Positions 10,259 to 21,284 are shown, counted from the first letter of the stretch. The stretch is DNA of 64,000 bases from Cytauxzoon felis (GCA_020283715.1 JAIQCW010000047.1:62001-126000), one strand, 5' to 3'. The notes: a model not told the origin generated them from the letters alone. A program made the numbers and translations.

Positions 10259-11873
10259 TTATTCATTTTCATCTTCGTCCAATATTTCATAATTCTAAAA
10301 TTTATAGAGTTTAGGTGTATAACTGGATAAATACCATTTGCCATAGTTGCAATGAATAATCTTCAGCAGCAGACGCTATCAACTACAAATGTATTTATAT
10401 ATTTATATATCATTCTTACAGTGTATAAATCATCATTTATACTCCAGTTAAAATCATATACTCTCTGTTCATGTCCAGTATGTGTAAATATAAGTTCTTC
10501 AGGTATATTCATATCGTCATCTTCTACCTCATCATCATTAGAAATCTCTTTACCAGCGGCGTCAATATCAAAAATTTTAATTTCAGAATTTTTAGATGCA
10601 CTGGCAATAAGCATATTATCGTGATTATTGAAGTGTAATTGTACTATATAGCCGTCGTGAGCTTCGATTTGATGAACCGATGATGATAAATTGCGATGGT
10701 CCCATAAATAAATCACCTTTATTAAATTTACATATTAAAATATAGAAACAAACCCCTTCACAAGAAGCAGATGCAAATATATTTGTATTAGCTTTATTAG
10801 TAGATACGCAATTTTGTGCCGAATTTGTTGCTTTAGTCTAATGTAATGAAATAAACAAGAACAAACAATTCACCTTATTAACTGGAGAATCCAACCTTAA
10901 ATCAACAACTAAAACGTATCCATCATCTGTTGATACATAACAAAAATTATTATCATGCTTAGCATAATCTATGCAATTTAGACAAGAAGTGTGTTCAAAT
11001 TTGTAAATCGGATCGGGTCCTATGAATGAATGTAACATAATATTTCAAATAAACTTACTATTAACATCATATATAAGGATTAATTTATCATCAGAACACG
11101 ATGCAATTTGAGTAGATTGTTTGTTAAATGATAAACCAAATCTAATTTGTTGAAAATGGTGATAGAAATTTTATATCACAAACCCTTCAGATGTGTGACC
11201 AGTAAATGTAGCAATAGGTTTTAATTCTATATAATATAATAACGCATAACACAAGTAAATACCGTCGTCATTTGAATCATTGCAATCCAAATTAAATAAA
11301 TAAACTGGAATTAATATAATAGTTATAATGTAAAACAAACTATCAGTTGATTTCGCAGCAAGAAGAACGGAACCATCAAAATCCCTATTAGAAAGAACTC
11401 TATAATTATATAATATTTACTTTAATTCAATAGTCACCTATTTATATCGACGCCAAGTTTAATTTGATATACACATTGATACATAGGTTCATCTGTCCTG
11501 ACCGGTAAGGGGAAACCTTCATAATCCGAACATTTACTGAATCTTCTTAAAGGTTCATCGAGTGGTTCAGCAGGTAATGTAACCTAAATTTAGTTAATAG
11601 ATAATTATAAATATGTATCAATCATACATCAATTATATAAATGGAAAAATCATCTTCCGATTCAACTTGAAGGCCACAAGCTATTTGTTGATAAATTAAT
11701 TCATCTACATCGCTTCTATATTAAAAATTATATGATAATTGTTGAAATAATAATTCATACTCTATGGGTTGTATAAAATCTACAGATAATGGCTGTTGAG
11801 GTAAGCTGACACAACTAATAAAATCATACAATATACGAGTATTAACTATCCAATTATTTCTCTCATTCTCCAT
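10259..11873 (-). CDS. MSI1: WD40 histone-binding protein RBBP4/MSI1
   Basis: Many small exons assemble into an RBBP4/RBBP7/MSI1-type beta propeller. The N-terminal helix (ENERNNWIVNTRILYDFI) matches the family's histone H4-binding helix region. Later blades contain the signature of IYLWDHRNL, an acidic loop, then PEELIFTHTGHEQRV, followed by SAAEDYSLQLWQM in the last blade. The stop follows NYEILDEDENE. Proteins of this family are shared subunits of CAF-1, histone deacetylase and nucleosome-remodelling complexes and bind histones H3/H4 in the nucleus. The start at 11873 is the only ATG preceding the conserved helix. RAE1, on the same strand, ends 54 bp upstream of this start. Confidence 0.88.
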
Positions 11874-11927
11874 TTTAATTATATGATATTAAAGTTGAAT
11901 AATTATACGTTATAGTGCTATCTTCTT

Positions 11928-13127
11928 CCAACCGAGTACGTCTTGTTACGCGATTTAAGATCTTCCTCCTTTAACTATAATAATTATATTAAAAATAAAT
12001 TATAATAATATAAAACAACCTTTACGATGCCAACGCTTTTAATAGTATTCATCATGAGCATTTTATCTAAACCTTTGTGCCAATCATAACTCGTAGCATA
12101 TGCCAAAAGATTATTCTGAGAACTGAATTTAACATCAACAATCGGAGCGTTCATATTGTTAGACATCTTAACCCTTGATTTCGCATCCTTATCCCAAATA
12201 GCATAAGTGCCATCACCGCCACCACTAACAAATGTACCGTACATTGTGTGAAAATCGATTGCATTAACAGAATATGTAACTACTTTGGGATGTTCACCCA
12301 CTCTATGACACTTGAAAGAAAAGTTTTGGCTTCTGCTACTTTCCATAAAATGACTAACGACACAGCGTCCACCAATTGATGTGTAGACTACACCAGGATT
12401 ATTAGATACATCAGGGAATAAAGATAACGAGCGTAGCTGTGATTTTAGTGTTGAATCAATTGTAATTTTATTATTCGATACTTGCATCTTTTCTAAATTC
12501 CAAGCATGTATTTTGCCATTATTATCAGCGGCACACATCAAATTAGGTTTAAAATCCGATGCAAATACCTTACCACAGACATTATCTGACCATACTGGGC
12601 GTTCCTGCCTACCATCCCATATACACACCATACCATCCCAACTAGTTGTAATACAAACATTGTATATAGAAGCCCAATATACACCATTTACGGGCTTTTG
12701 ATGCCTAGCCACAACCATGCCAGGGGAGCCAACATTATTTAAATCGTACGACAATACTGTATTAGAACATCCTCCTCCAAATAACTTTGTATTATCCTAT
12801 TATTGTGATGTATAAATAGGAATGATTACGACATTTAAACATACAGAAGAAAAACATGACGTTAATACTGGAGCTTCTTGTCTGAATAGCGCCACCATTT
12901 CAGACGTGACTGTATTGCCAATAGATGGAGAAATCTTCCAAATTCTTAATGTTTTATCCCAACTTCCAGCAGATATTAGCAACGGATTTGATGATGCAGA
13001 CTAGCATAATATAAATTTTAATAATACAAAAACATACCCATCTAACATGCGATATAGAATCATCGGGTAAATTCGATAACATATGTGTTTTGGAACGATC
13101 GTCCAAATTAGTACGTGCAAAAGCCAT
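11928..13127 (-). CDS. RAE1: mRNA export and nuclear pore protein RAE1/GLE2
   Basis: Four or so exons encode a WD40 protein. Diagnostic RAE1 segments are GSWDKTLRIWKI, the central VCITTSWDGMVCIWDGR, the block NFSFKCHRVG, FVSGGGDGTYAIWDKDAK and ATSYDWHKG. The protein ends in LKEEDLKSRNK, like the ELKPR tail of the family. RAE1 binds GLEBS motifs of nucleoporins and takes part in mRNA export and spindle function; those roles are from the family. The start at 13127 begins MAFARTNLDDRSK, joined by a short intron to HVRW and then SASSNPLLISAGSWD. The SpoU gene on the same strand stops only 14 bp upstream of this ATG, so promoter space is almost absent. Confidence 0.88.
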
Positions 13128-13141
13128 CTTTAAAATTTATT

Positions 13142-14392
13142 TCAAGATAAACAATTTAATAACTGTTGAATTAGTATACCACCAGCCACAGAAACGTTCA
13201 ATGAATTCATCAACGGATGCATAGGAAGTGTTACTCTATAAATCATTAATGCATTTACAGGCAAACAAACTTTTTAGCAAACAATAATATATCTACACTA
13301 GGTCCGGTTGATTCGTTACCAAGTATTATACATATGCCATTATTAGTAAAATGGAATTTATCTATAGTACTACCTTTTATATGTCCAACGACAGGTAATA
13401 AATTATGCAATTTACAGAATTTTTTAAGATCGTTAACAGTACCTAAATGATGTTAATATGAATATACCAAGCCATACCAAAATAAGAAGGTATTTTATAC
13501 TGTATACCACCAGTAATCATCTATAAATATATGCATAAACACTAAAACAACACACAGATGTTTTCCAGTTATAAGGATCAGTAGTTCCTTTTAAATAATA
13601 AATAGCATCTATATTAAAAGCCAATACCGTCCGTAATAATAATCCCAAATTTTGAGGATATTTTATATTGTCCAATGCTACAACAACACTAAATATTTAC
13701 AAATATTATACATCTATTAACATACCGTGGTTTACTATTTGAAACTTGACAAGGAATATGTACTTCAGCTACTGAATCAGCAATATTGGATGCATTCACT
13801 GTACCGCGTAACACGTGTTTAATGACAGAATTATGAACTAATTGAATCCTTGAATATCTTGAATTATATTTAGACTCGGATAATACAAAATCCACTAAAC
13901 TCTTGTTTGTTGCCAATATAATGTCAAATATTACATTCGTATGTATAAACATATGACGAATTGTATTAGATGAAACAATTAATCGTCTAGATTGTGATTG
14001 ACGATATGCAGGATTTACACGTACTTTCCAAAGGTGCTTAATAACTGGATTCTTTAATACAGGTCTGGATAACTTATACGGGTTAGAGTTAAAGACACTA
14101 AGCTGATTCAAATAAAATGGCCTAATTTTTTTAAGAACATTAGATGGTGCCGTTAATTGATCCTCGATAATTTCTTTGGGTTTATCATGAGAAATCCAAT
14201 GAGGCAACACTTGATAATTTAGTCCAATGTCTACAAGGCTATAATGCCAAGAATAAAACTAAAATAATAAATACCTTGACTTGATGATAAACAACGATTA
14301 ATGTGAAGTTTAAGACGCCCACAATACAAATTAGATACGACTGATTGCGAATTTTGTATATATGTATTTAATGTAAAATGTAATAATAACAT
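13142..14392 (-). CDS. SpoU-family RNA 2'-O-ribose methyltransferase, probably organellar
   Basis: This multi-exon gene has the three SpoU motifs of the knotted SAM-binding fold: VVVALDNIKYPQNLGLLLRT, then IILGNESTGPS, then VTLPMHPLMNSLNVSVAGGI. The enzymes methylate the ribose of rRNA or tRNA. The N terminus (MLLLHFTLNTYIQ followed by a basic, Ser-rich stretch) resembles an organelle-targeting leader, so a mitochondrial or apicoplast rRNA or tRNA is the likely substrate; that is inference. One intron (13236-13258) is only 23 nt. The first intron must be 44 nt, ending at the third possible AG, because the earlier acceptors lead to stops. The exact RNA target cannot be named from sequence. Confidence 0.8.
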
Positions 14393-14581
14393 CGACAAAT
14401 TACAAATTTACATAAGAAATTATATAAATTTCAAATAATAAAGATATTAAGAATAATATTATTTAGCAAATTTGACTTTGATGTCGGGATTAGTAAACAA
14501 TCTTCTGCGATTTTCATAATTTTCAGTTATTATACTAATATATATACTCAATCGTTTTATATAATGTGAATATATTAATAT

Positions 14582-15060
14582 ATGTCTATATTATTGTTAT
14601 ATATAATCATCACAGGATTTTACCCAAAATTATTATTTAACACATTGAATGGTAGTACTCTGTCTATATTACCATCATATATTTTCGACACAGAAGCAGT
14701 CATTGTTCAAAATAAAATATGTTTTATTAAAAGTCAATTGACAAGTTTAAATGCATTTAATTGCGATTTCTCCTTGTATGCAGTTCCTAAGAAAAAACCA
14801 TCGCACAGACGTACTCGAATCCGTAAGACAGCATGGATGAAAAGATTCCCAAAAAACTATAAAAGAGTATGTTTTAACCAACATATTGTTAATTTATCAA
14901 AAATACGCAGCCCATGATGTTGGATATGTATGATATTGTCAAGTACACGGATGGAACATTAACGAAGGCAAGAACAACATATCAGAATTGGCTAAATTTG
15001 CCAAATACAACACTGGAGGATGATCACATTCTAACAAGAGCTATTCGACGTACTTGGTAA
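14582..15060 (+). CDS. Apicoplast-type large-subunit ribosomal protein bL32
   Basis: Two exons (14582-14866, 14911-15060) separated by a 44-nt intron encode 144 residues. A signal-peptide-like start (MSILLLYIIITGFYPKLLF) is followed by about 45 residues of transit-like sequence. Then comes the bacterial L32 hallmark AVPKKKPSHRRTRIRKTAW. The second exon adds a tail ending in LTRAIRRTW. The bipartite leader and bacterial type point to the apicoplast ribosome. The tail of about 50 residues is longer than in bacterial L32, which is normally under 65 residues in total. The zinc-finger cysteines of some bL32 proteins are not evident. Confidence 0.85.
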
Positions 15061-15344
15061 TTTAATGTTACATAGTAATTTGTATGTGTATATCATTCCG
15101 TTATTGATATCGAAACAAACGGCAATAATCATCACAATATGGATGTCTATTTTTATATAGACAATATGTACAATGCACTGTGCATATTAGTGCTATAATA
15201 AACATAGCATGATCTAGTGACTACACATCCCATTATCAACTATTATATCATAATAGTTAATTTTACTAAAATTAAGTATTCAATTAATATTATTGATATA
15301 TTTACAATTGAAGATTAAGTTATTTGTAATAGTATTAACCTAAA
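15061..15344. promoter_or_regulatory. Alveolin upstream region with a near-palindromic TGCAC motif
   Basis: This 284-bp spacer precedes the alveolin gene. It contains ATGCACTGTGCAT at 15173-15185, an inverted repeat that is perfect apart from its central base. TGCA-containing motifs are known binding sites of several ApiAP2 transcription factors. A role here is inference from position alone. Confidence 0.25.
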
Positions 15345-16030
15345 ATGTTCGATTGTTGTGGTGGTGTAGGTACCCCTGCTGAAGATGAAACAACTATCTC
15401 TCATAAGACTATTTTGGCCGAGGCCGGTGTTAATGCAGATGATTTAAAAGATATTGATGCAGGTCACTATCAAATTTTGGAGCCAATTACTCATGTTAGT
15501 TTCTCGCGGCTTAATATACATACTCCTATAGACTAAAGTTGTTGAGGTTGAAAAAGAAGTAGTTGAAGAGAAAATTGTCGAGGTTCCAGAAGTACATGTT
15601 GTCGAGAAATACGTTGATGTTGATGTTCCCGTTGTCAAATATAAGCCAGTGTACAAAAAGAAGGAGGTTGTTGTTGAAAAGATAAAGCACGTTCCAAAAA
15701 TCGTTTATGAGGATAAAATAGTTGAAGTACCACAGATACAATATGTTGAGAAAGAAGTCGAAGTTCCCCAATATATAACAAAGGAGAAAATAGTCGAAGA
15801 ACCAAAAGTTATGGTTGTTGAACATGTAATCCCAGTTCTAAAAGTTAAAAGGGCGGATCATGCAATTGAAGTTGAAGGTGGTGGTGAAGAATTACTCGAG
15901 GATGATAATAACTCTTGGAAGGGTAATGATGTTGTATATACAACAGATAATGGTTTGTTTACTTTTTTAATTACAAATTAGCAAATATACAGATGAAGTT
16001 TTAACCAAAAATGCTTGTTGCACAAATTAA
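15345..16030 (+). CDS. Alveolin (inner membrane complex protein)
   Basis: Three exons (15345-15494, 15532-15952, 15993-16030) give 202 residues. The middle is a classic alveolin core of repeated charged valine units such as EKIVEVPEV, VEKYVDVDVP, KIVEVPQI and VEKEVEVPQ. Alveolins are intermediate-filament-like proteins forming the subpellicular network under the inner membrane complex. The protein starts MFDCCGG and, with the 40-nt last intron chosen here, ends NACCTN. Paired cysteines at both ends would suit palmitoylation. If the last intron is not removed, the protein would end at 15981 without the C-terminal cysteines. The alveolin call does not depend on this choice. Confidence 0.9.
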
Positions 16031-16407
16031 CTACGTTAATAGTGTTAACCACGAACGAATCATTTTTATTTTATTATTATTCAACATACTCTTGTAATTT
16101 GATCGTACGTGGTTTTAATAATTAGCGTAGACATTTAGCATATCAAAATACCAACCATCATAATTTGTATCATATAATCTATGTATTATATAGGGTTTTC
16201 GACATTTATTCTATTTATTTTTCGCATAAATCTGTTTACCGAATTATGACTTGATGGGGATGTGCAAAGTCCTGGAAATGTGAGTAATGTTATCTTTGTT
16301 GTATATCATATAATAGAATCGGTACCTACACTTGACATTAGGGCATTTTGATATTTAAATCCGTATTATTGTATTCATATATTAATATGAAACGACATTT
16401 ATAAAGG
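16031..16407. other. 377-bp spacer between convergent genes
   Basis: No coding frame is supportable. It lies between the ends of the alveolin and ArfGAP genes, so it is not a promoter for either. Most is AT-rich, but about 16250-16290 is less so (GATGGGGATGTGCAAAGTCC). No tRNA cloverleaf or recognised snRNA motif was seen. Confidence 0.3.
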
Positions 16408-17530
16408 TTAATTAATATTATCTCGTAATTTATTCTTAATATCCGACAAGTTGAAATCCAATGTGTTATCGGTTACACAATTTGGTTTCTATATGATTAT
16501 TTAATTATAGATAATGAATTACCGTTTGTTGATATGAACTACTTTTGAATCCGATTTGAGTTGGAGTCTGAAATAGCTTAGCGATAGAATGTTTTGCAGC
16601 ATTTATTTTAGCATCACGTAATTCATCAGGATCAGTAATGTTATATGTATTATGATGATGTTGGTCATTGTTTGATTGTTCATCCTTAAATTTGTCATAA
16701 TTCCAGAAATCATCATTATTCCATTGTGTTGACGTATTTGATGCTGATACATTCATATCAATGCCGAACGGATTGAAATCTTGATTGTTGTTGAATTTAT
16801 TATTGTAAACAGGTTGAGAACGTTGTGGTGGTGGTTGTCTAATTAAATATATAACGGCATTGATAGCAAAAAGATACCTATGATTTTTATTATAATAATC
16901 AAAAGATTCCCTATAAATGAATGTTTTTAATATTATATAATCATACCTTAAATTCGGTTCTACATATTGTTTGTTATTAACATCATAGTTACCTCCCATC
17001 AAAACATCACGAGGATTGAGACCTATTATTATTAAAATGTATAACAATATAGTAAACATACCTTTAGCTAACAAAACATGCGGTTCATCCACATTTTCCA
17101 TAACGTAAATCTTCTTTTCATATTTGTTACGTATCCATACTTCCATATCACTAACAACTAACTAAAATAACTTTATATAAACGTACGACGGTGTGCTACA
17201 TAGATAATATCTTGATATATTTGGTGGTAAACGATTTAGGTAATATTTATTAGCAACATCATTCCCGATATTCATTAATGACTGAATGAGAACATAGAGA
17301 AAATATAATAACAAACATACATCAATCCATTCATGTTTTAAATTATCTAACGTCAGTGATTTAACTTGAGATAAATGTACCCCTAGTGTACGATGTATAC
17401 CAGAACATTTAATACATAATAGTACACCTATATTGACACTGGCCCATCTAGGAGATCTGGTACCGCAATCTGCACAGAAGTTATTACCTTCTATACTAGA
17501 TAATTGACTAATAATATCATCACCAGCCAT
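16408..17530 (-). CDS. ARF GTPase-activating protein (ArfGAP)
   Basis: Multi-exon gene. The N terminus (from the ATG at 17530) carries the ArfGAP zinc finger: CADC, a 16-residue spacer with W at RWASVN, CIKC, then SGIHRTLGVH with the arginine that serves as the catalytic finger in the family. The rest of the domain continues through LDNLKHEW, NKYYLNRLP and WIRNKYEKK. A polar, Asn- and Gln-rich tail follows with an NPF motif (FNPFG), a typical EH-domain ligand in trafficking proteins. The last exon ends in DIKNKLRDNIN. ArfGAPs promote GTP hydrolysis by ARF during vesicle budding at the Golgi. The zinc-finger spacing makes the domain call firm; which ArfGAP subclass it belongs to is uncertain. 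Confidence 0.88.
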
Positions 17531-17650
17531 TTATATATAAAAGGGCAAAATTAATTATTATATATTATATATGTTGTGATCGTATGCTTCATATTGTAAC
17601 ATTATTAATCCACGGTGAATAGATAAGCTCATTAAAAAAATATATATAAT

Positions 17651-18208
17651 ATGTCATTTTACAAACCTGATCCATCGTTGTTGACATCTAAAAAAGATTT
17701 ATACAAAGAATGTGATTTAAATGACCTAACCAATGATTGGAATTTTTCGGATAAATTTAAGGATGATTATAACACAATTGGATCACTTTTAACAAATAAA
17801 TTACCATGGCAAAATAAATGGTATCTAAGATTTTCACCTCCTAAATCACCAGCTGAATTATGCATTGATCAGTACTGGAGTTATGAAAGTCCAAAACTTG
17901 TTAGCTTAATGGAAAGAAATGAATCGGATTCACAACAATTATGGGATAATACAATATCTAAGTCCACTAAAACATCGTTAAGTACCTTAAAAAATATCGC
18001 ATTATGTATACTGTCTGGTAACGCTCAAGATACTTTGAAGAATGATTCATATACTACGGGAACTGACAAAAAATCTGCCGATAAAGATGGAGCAAGTATC
18101 CTTTCACTACAAATGAAAATGCCTGTGAATGAATCAGGACAGACTAAACGTTCAATTTTGGAGTCGTTTACTATATTAGGTAAAAATACAAATATAAAAA
18201 AGGTTTAA
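17651..18208 (+). CDS. Conserved-looking protein of unknown function
   Basis: A single exon encodes 185 residues from an ATG at 17651, 120 bp from the divergent ArfGAP start. I do not recognise a domain. The N-terminal 100 residues are aromatic-rich and look folded (NKWYLRFSPPKSPAELCIDQ, then YWSYESPKLVSLMER). The rest is Ser/Thr/Lys-rich and probably disordered. There is no signal peptide or membrane span, so it is probably cytosolic or nuclear. The last codons share the TTTAAA hexamer with the stop of the convergent gene. An alternative intron beginning at the last valine codon is possible but would run through the opposing coding region. Confidence 0.6.
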   Translation: MSFYKPDPSLLTSKKDLYKECDLNDLTNDWNFSDKFKDDYNTIGSLLTNKLPWQNKWYLRFSPPKSPAELCIDQYWSYESPKLVSLMERNESDSQQLWDNTISKSTKTSLSTLKNIALCILSGNAQDTLKNDSYTTGTDKKSADKDGASILSLQMKMPVNESGQTKRSILESFTILGKNTNIKKV

Positions 18209-19503
18209 AGTTGTTCATGAATAGCATGTCTATTATCATGCACGATTACATTTTTAACGCCTGTATTCGATTCAACAACAGTATTTAATACTGTTAACAA
18301 ATCGAATATATTCTATTAATATCGTAATTAATTTTAGTATCGCTTACATTTTTAATTTCCTCCATCGCCTTTTCAGGTGAAACTAATTTATTCGAACCAT
18401 TTACTGATTCTTCATGAGTTGAGTCTTTTATTGATTCATTATCCAAATATGTTTCATCTTCATTATCATAATCACCATCTTCCTCCTCCTCATCGTTCAA
18501 ATCATCATCCTTCACCTGTACGAATCTTGGATCATCGACATTATTATTCATCTCATCTGATTCTTCATTCTCATCTATATTTCTATTAGCTTCATTTAAC
18601 TCATTGTTGCCTTTGTCAGAATCGCCATCATTAGGTACTTCAATCTTGTTAAAACGATAGCCATCAATAATAAATTCCAAATTATTCAGTGACGTATATA
18701 TTTTTTCTATACAATTATCAATTATTATAGATTTAAAATACCAGGAGTTGACAAATCACTTGGATCATCTACAGGGAGGTTCTTTTGTTTTGCTCTATAA
18801 TATATAATATTAATATAATGACAAACAACCTTTGATATAAACTGAAAGTAGCGTCACGTATAGCCTGAAGAGGATCAATTTTAACTTCTTCATCTTGTTT
18901 ATGTTGTTGCGGTGTATGTGTATAATTCGTAATAACAATATTACCAGAATCTGGATGATAATAATAAATATATATTAAAATACCTTTTCCTTTGGGTATA
19001 ACCTGTTTATTAGAATACGTATTATCAATTTTATTATCAGACAGATCGTTTACAACTTCATGAGCTTTATCTGATTCAGCTTTGGATAGTTTAACCATTT
19101 CATTTGCATCTTTTCTCATATCATTTATATGTTCATTTGCCTTTATTTCATCTATCAGATTTTTAGCTTGTTCACGGTCTTTATCAGCATTTGTATCGTG
19201 TTTTTGATGTGTGTCATCTTTTTGCACGTTATAATCAGATTCCATATGCTTATTATTAACGACATCGTTATCCTATGGGAATGAAAATCACAAATAAAAT
19301 AAACACACATCAGAATTTAATCCTTCAAATAGGTTTCCAGTTTTTTCATCATTATTATTTCTTATAAATCCAAGATTTTTAGTAAATTTCAACAATTTAT
19401 TATGCGATAGTTTAGGGTTTGTTATATAAAACGAATTAATTTTGGAAAAGACAAAAACACATTGAAGAAAAAATAATATAAAATAAATCATCAAATTATC
19501 CAT
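18205..19503 (-). CDS. Secreted or apicoplast-targeted acidic protein, unknown
   Basis: Several exons are joined here. The N terminus has a signal peptide (MIYFILFFLQCVFVFSKI) followed by a basic, Asn/Lys-rich stretch, the pattern of an apicoplast bipartite leader. A charged helical region follows (DREQAKNLIDEIKANEH). Then comes a possible small domain containing IDPLQAIRDATFSLYQR and LNNLEFIIDGYRFNKIEV. A very acidic tract (DDDLNDEEEEDGDYDNEDE) leads to a last exon reading NIFDLLTVLNTVVES and ending HAIHEQL. The last intron (GTAAGC...AATAG, 35 nt) is needed to reach that frame. No function is assignable; the leader suggests the apicoplast or secretory pathway. Its stop overlaps that of the convergent gene. 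Confidence 0.65.
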
Positions 19504-20048
19504 TAATAATTTGTAAAAATATGATTAGTGATAATGAATATTAGTTATTTAATTAAACACTATATGAATAGTAAGACATATTATGCTTAATACAATAATA
19601 TTTAGGAACACCAATTTGTGATATATTTAACACAGTCATACTACAGAATTATTACAACTATTCTCTAAAATGATTAGGTTGTCATAAAATTAGAATGATT
19701 ATGCAATAAATACGAAAAATTATAACGGAGATTATAACTAATGATCGTTCGTATATATCCGGTAGTAAAATAATAACAGTATGACCAATGTAAAAGAACG
19801 AACTTCAATTAGGATTTTCATACCAATCCGATAGAAAATGTGTAACACATATAATATATATGTTTATATGTCTATATGTATAGCAAGACATCTATTCAAT
19901 TAAATATAATTGATAAGCTTGAATTTAGTTAGGATGTTATAAACATTTACTGAACATGCTTTATATAGTTATAGTGCCGATATTGACATGAGCAATAATT
20001 TAAATAGATTAGACATTTATATAATGATGTAAATATTATTTGTAATGG
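19504..20048. other. 545-bp divergent intergenic region
   Basis: AT-rich sequence lies between the divergent starts of the acidic secreted protein and the DUF760 gene. I see no coding frame, tRNA or strong repeat apart from short AT runs such as ATATATATGTTTATATGTCTATATG near 19855. It presumably holds both promoters. Confidence 0.4.
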
Positions 20049-21269
20049 ATGAGCTTCATTAACTATAAATACTGGTATATTATACCTAATTTCAATTTTT
20101 TTATATACGTAATTCTTCCTTATACACTTCTATCGCTTGGTATAACTACGAAAGCAAATTCCAGATATCTCTCAGTAATTAGTTCATATGGTATAAGAAA
20201 CAATGCTTTTGCTAATATTAATTTAAAATTTGGATTTATACCGTCACATTTAGTATATAATCGTGGAATCATTAATCCAACATATAATTCACATGCTGGT
20301 TTATCGTTGAGTAGTATTCCCAAGAAGAAAGGATCGTCTGATAATCAAGAATATAATAATGAAAGATCTATTTTATCCAATATTTGGTCATATTTCAAGT
20401 CATTCTTCTCAGGAAGGTCATCGGGATCAAAACAATATAACAGTAGATATGGTTCTCCAAATTTGGGTAAAAATCTAAATTCTAGATCTAATAAACAATC
20501 ATTTCCAGTTTCATCATTCAAATCATTACCTCTATTGGATTTACATCTTCATAATACACGTGGAAATGATGATTTTCATACGGGCCATATTCATGATTTG
20601 CCTAAGGAATCGCCATATTATGATCTAATACGTTATACTCCTACAGAGATCCTCACATTATTTATAGATAAAGCATCAAATCGCGTTAGAGATGCAGTAA
20701 GGACGACTGTTGGTTCATTGGTTGGATCATTGTACAAATATAGCGTTGAGACAACGATAATTACGACGACGGAACGTCTAGCAGCACTAATATATAATCT
20801 ACAGATGACTGGTTACATGCTATGTAATGCAGATTATTTATATGCATTATCTCGACATTTCGTGCCAGATGAACAACAGGTATTAGACAATATTAACAAT
20901 GCCATGGATATATCTATAACACCTCATAATAAAACGGCGAAAATTACAAACGTATTACAAAATAATGAAGAAGACTTGTTAGCATTTATTAAACAATTGC
21001 CTGAAGAACGGGCGAATTCGTTATTCGATAATTTAAGTACAGGTGTTGTTGAAGCAATGAAAGTGTCCACAGACATAGCTATAGAAACAATGACCGCTGG
21101 CATAGTAAATTCCAATACATATAACAATAATAATCCTTCGAGAATGATTATTCAACAAACTGGCACATCAACTATGCAATTATGTTTTTGGCAATTAGCA
21201 CTTGGATATTGCTTTCGTGACCAAGAAGCCAAAATTGAATTAAATAATGCACTTAACGGTTCTAAATAA
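20049..21269 (+). CDS. DUF760-domain protein, apicoplast-targeted
   Basis: A single exon of 406 residues. The ATG at 20049 is followed by a hydrophobic leader (about residues 13-33, NFNFFIYVILPYTLLSLG) and a Ser/Asn/Lys-rich transit-like region. The folded C-terminal half matches DUF760 of plants, algae and apicomplexans: RDAVRTTVGSLVGSL, then TTTERLAALIYNLQMTGYM with a following N-A-D-Y, then MQLCFWQLALGYCFRDQEA. DUF760 proteins occur in plastid-bearing lineages and have no established reaction. The leader plus this domain argue for the apicoplast. It converges with CstF77, the two stops being 15 bp apart. Confidence 0.75.
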   Translation: MSFINYKYWYIIPNFNFFIYVILPYTLLSLGITTKANSRYLSVISSYGIRNNAFANINLKFGFIPSHLVYNRGIINPTYNSHAGLSLSSIPKKKGSSDNQEYNNERSILSNIWSYFKSFFSGRSSGSKQYNSRYGSPNLGKNLNSRSNKQSFPVSSFKSLPLLDLHLHNTRGNDDFHTGHIHDLPKESPYYDLIRYTPTEILTLFIDKASNRVRDAVRTTVGSLVGSLYKYSVETTIITTTERLAALIYNLQMTGYMLCNADYLYALSRHFVPDEQQVLDNINNAMDISITPHNKTAKITNVLQNNEEDLLAFIKQLPEERANSLFDNLSTGVVEAMKVSTDIAIETMTAGIVNSNTYNNNNPSRMIIQQTGTSTMQLCFWQLALGYCFRDQEAKIELNNALNGSK

Positions 21270-21284
21270 ATATATTTTATTAAA

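Noticed and set aside
14463..14560. Minus-strand stretch that reads like a basic coding tail (ENYENRRRLFTNPDIKVKFAK)
   Set aside because: It ends in a stop and looks protein-like, but no ATG or convincing upstream exon exists before the divergent bL32 gene, so I could not support a gene.
15444..15825. Two minus-strand frames rich in Phe, Asn and Leu
   Set aside because: These are the reverse of the repetitive Glu/Val/Lys alveolin core and have no independent support.
19850..19890. Short ATATATGT-like run considered as a microsatellite or origin
   Set aside because: Such runs occur throughout the AT-rich spacers and this one is neither long nor regular.
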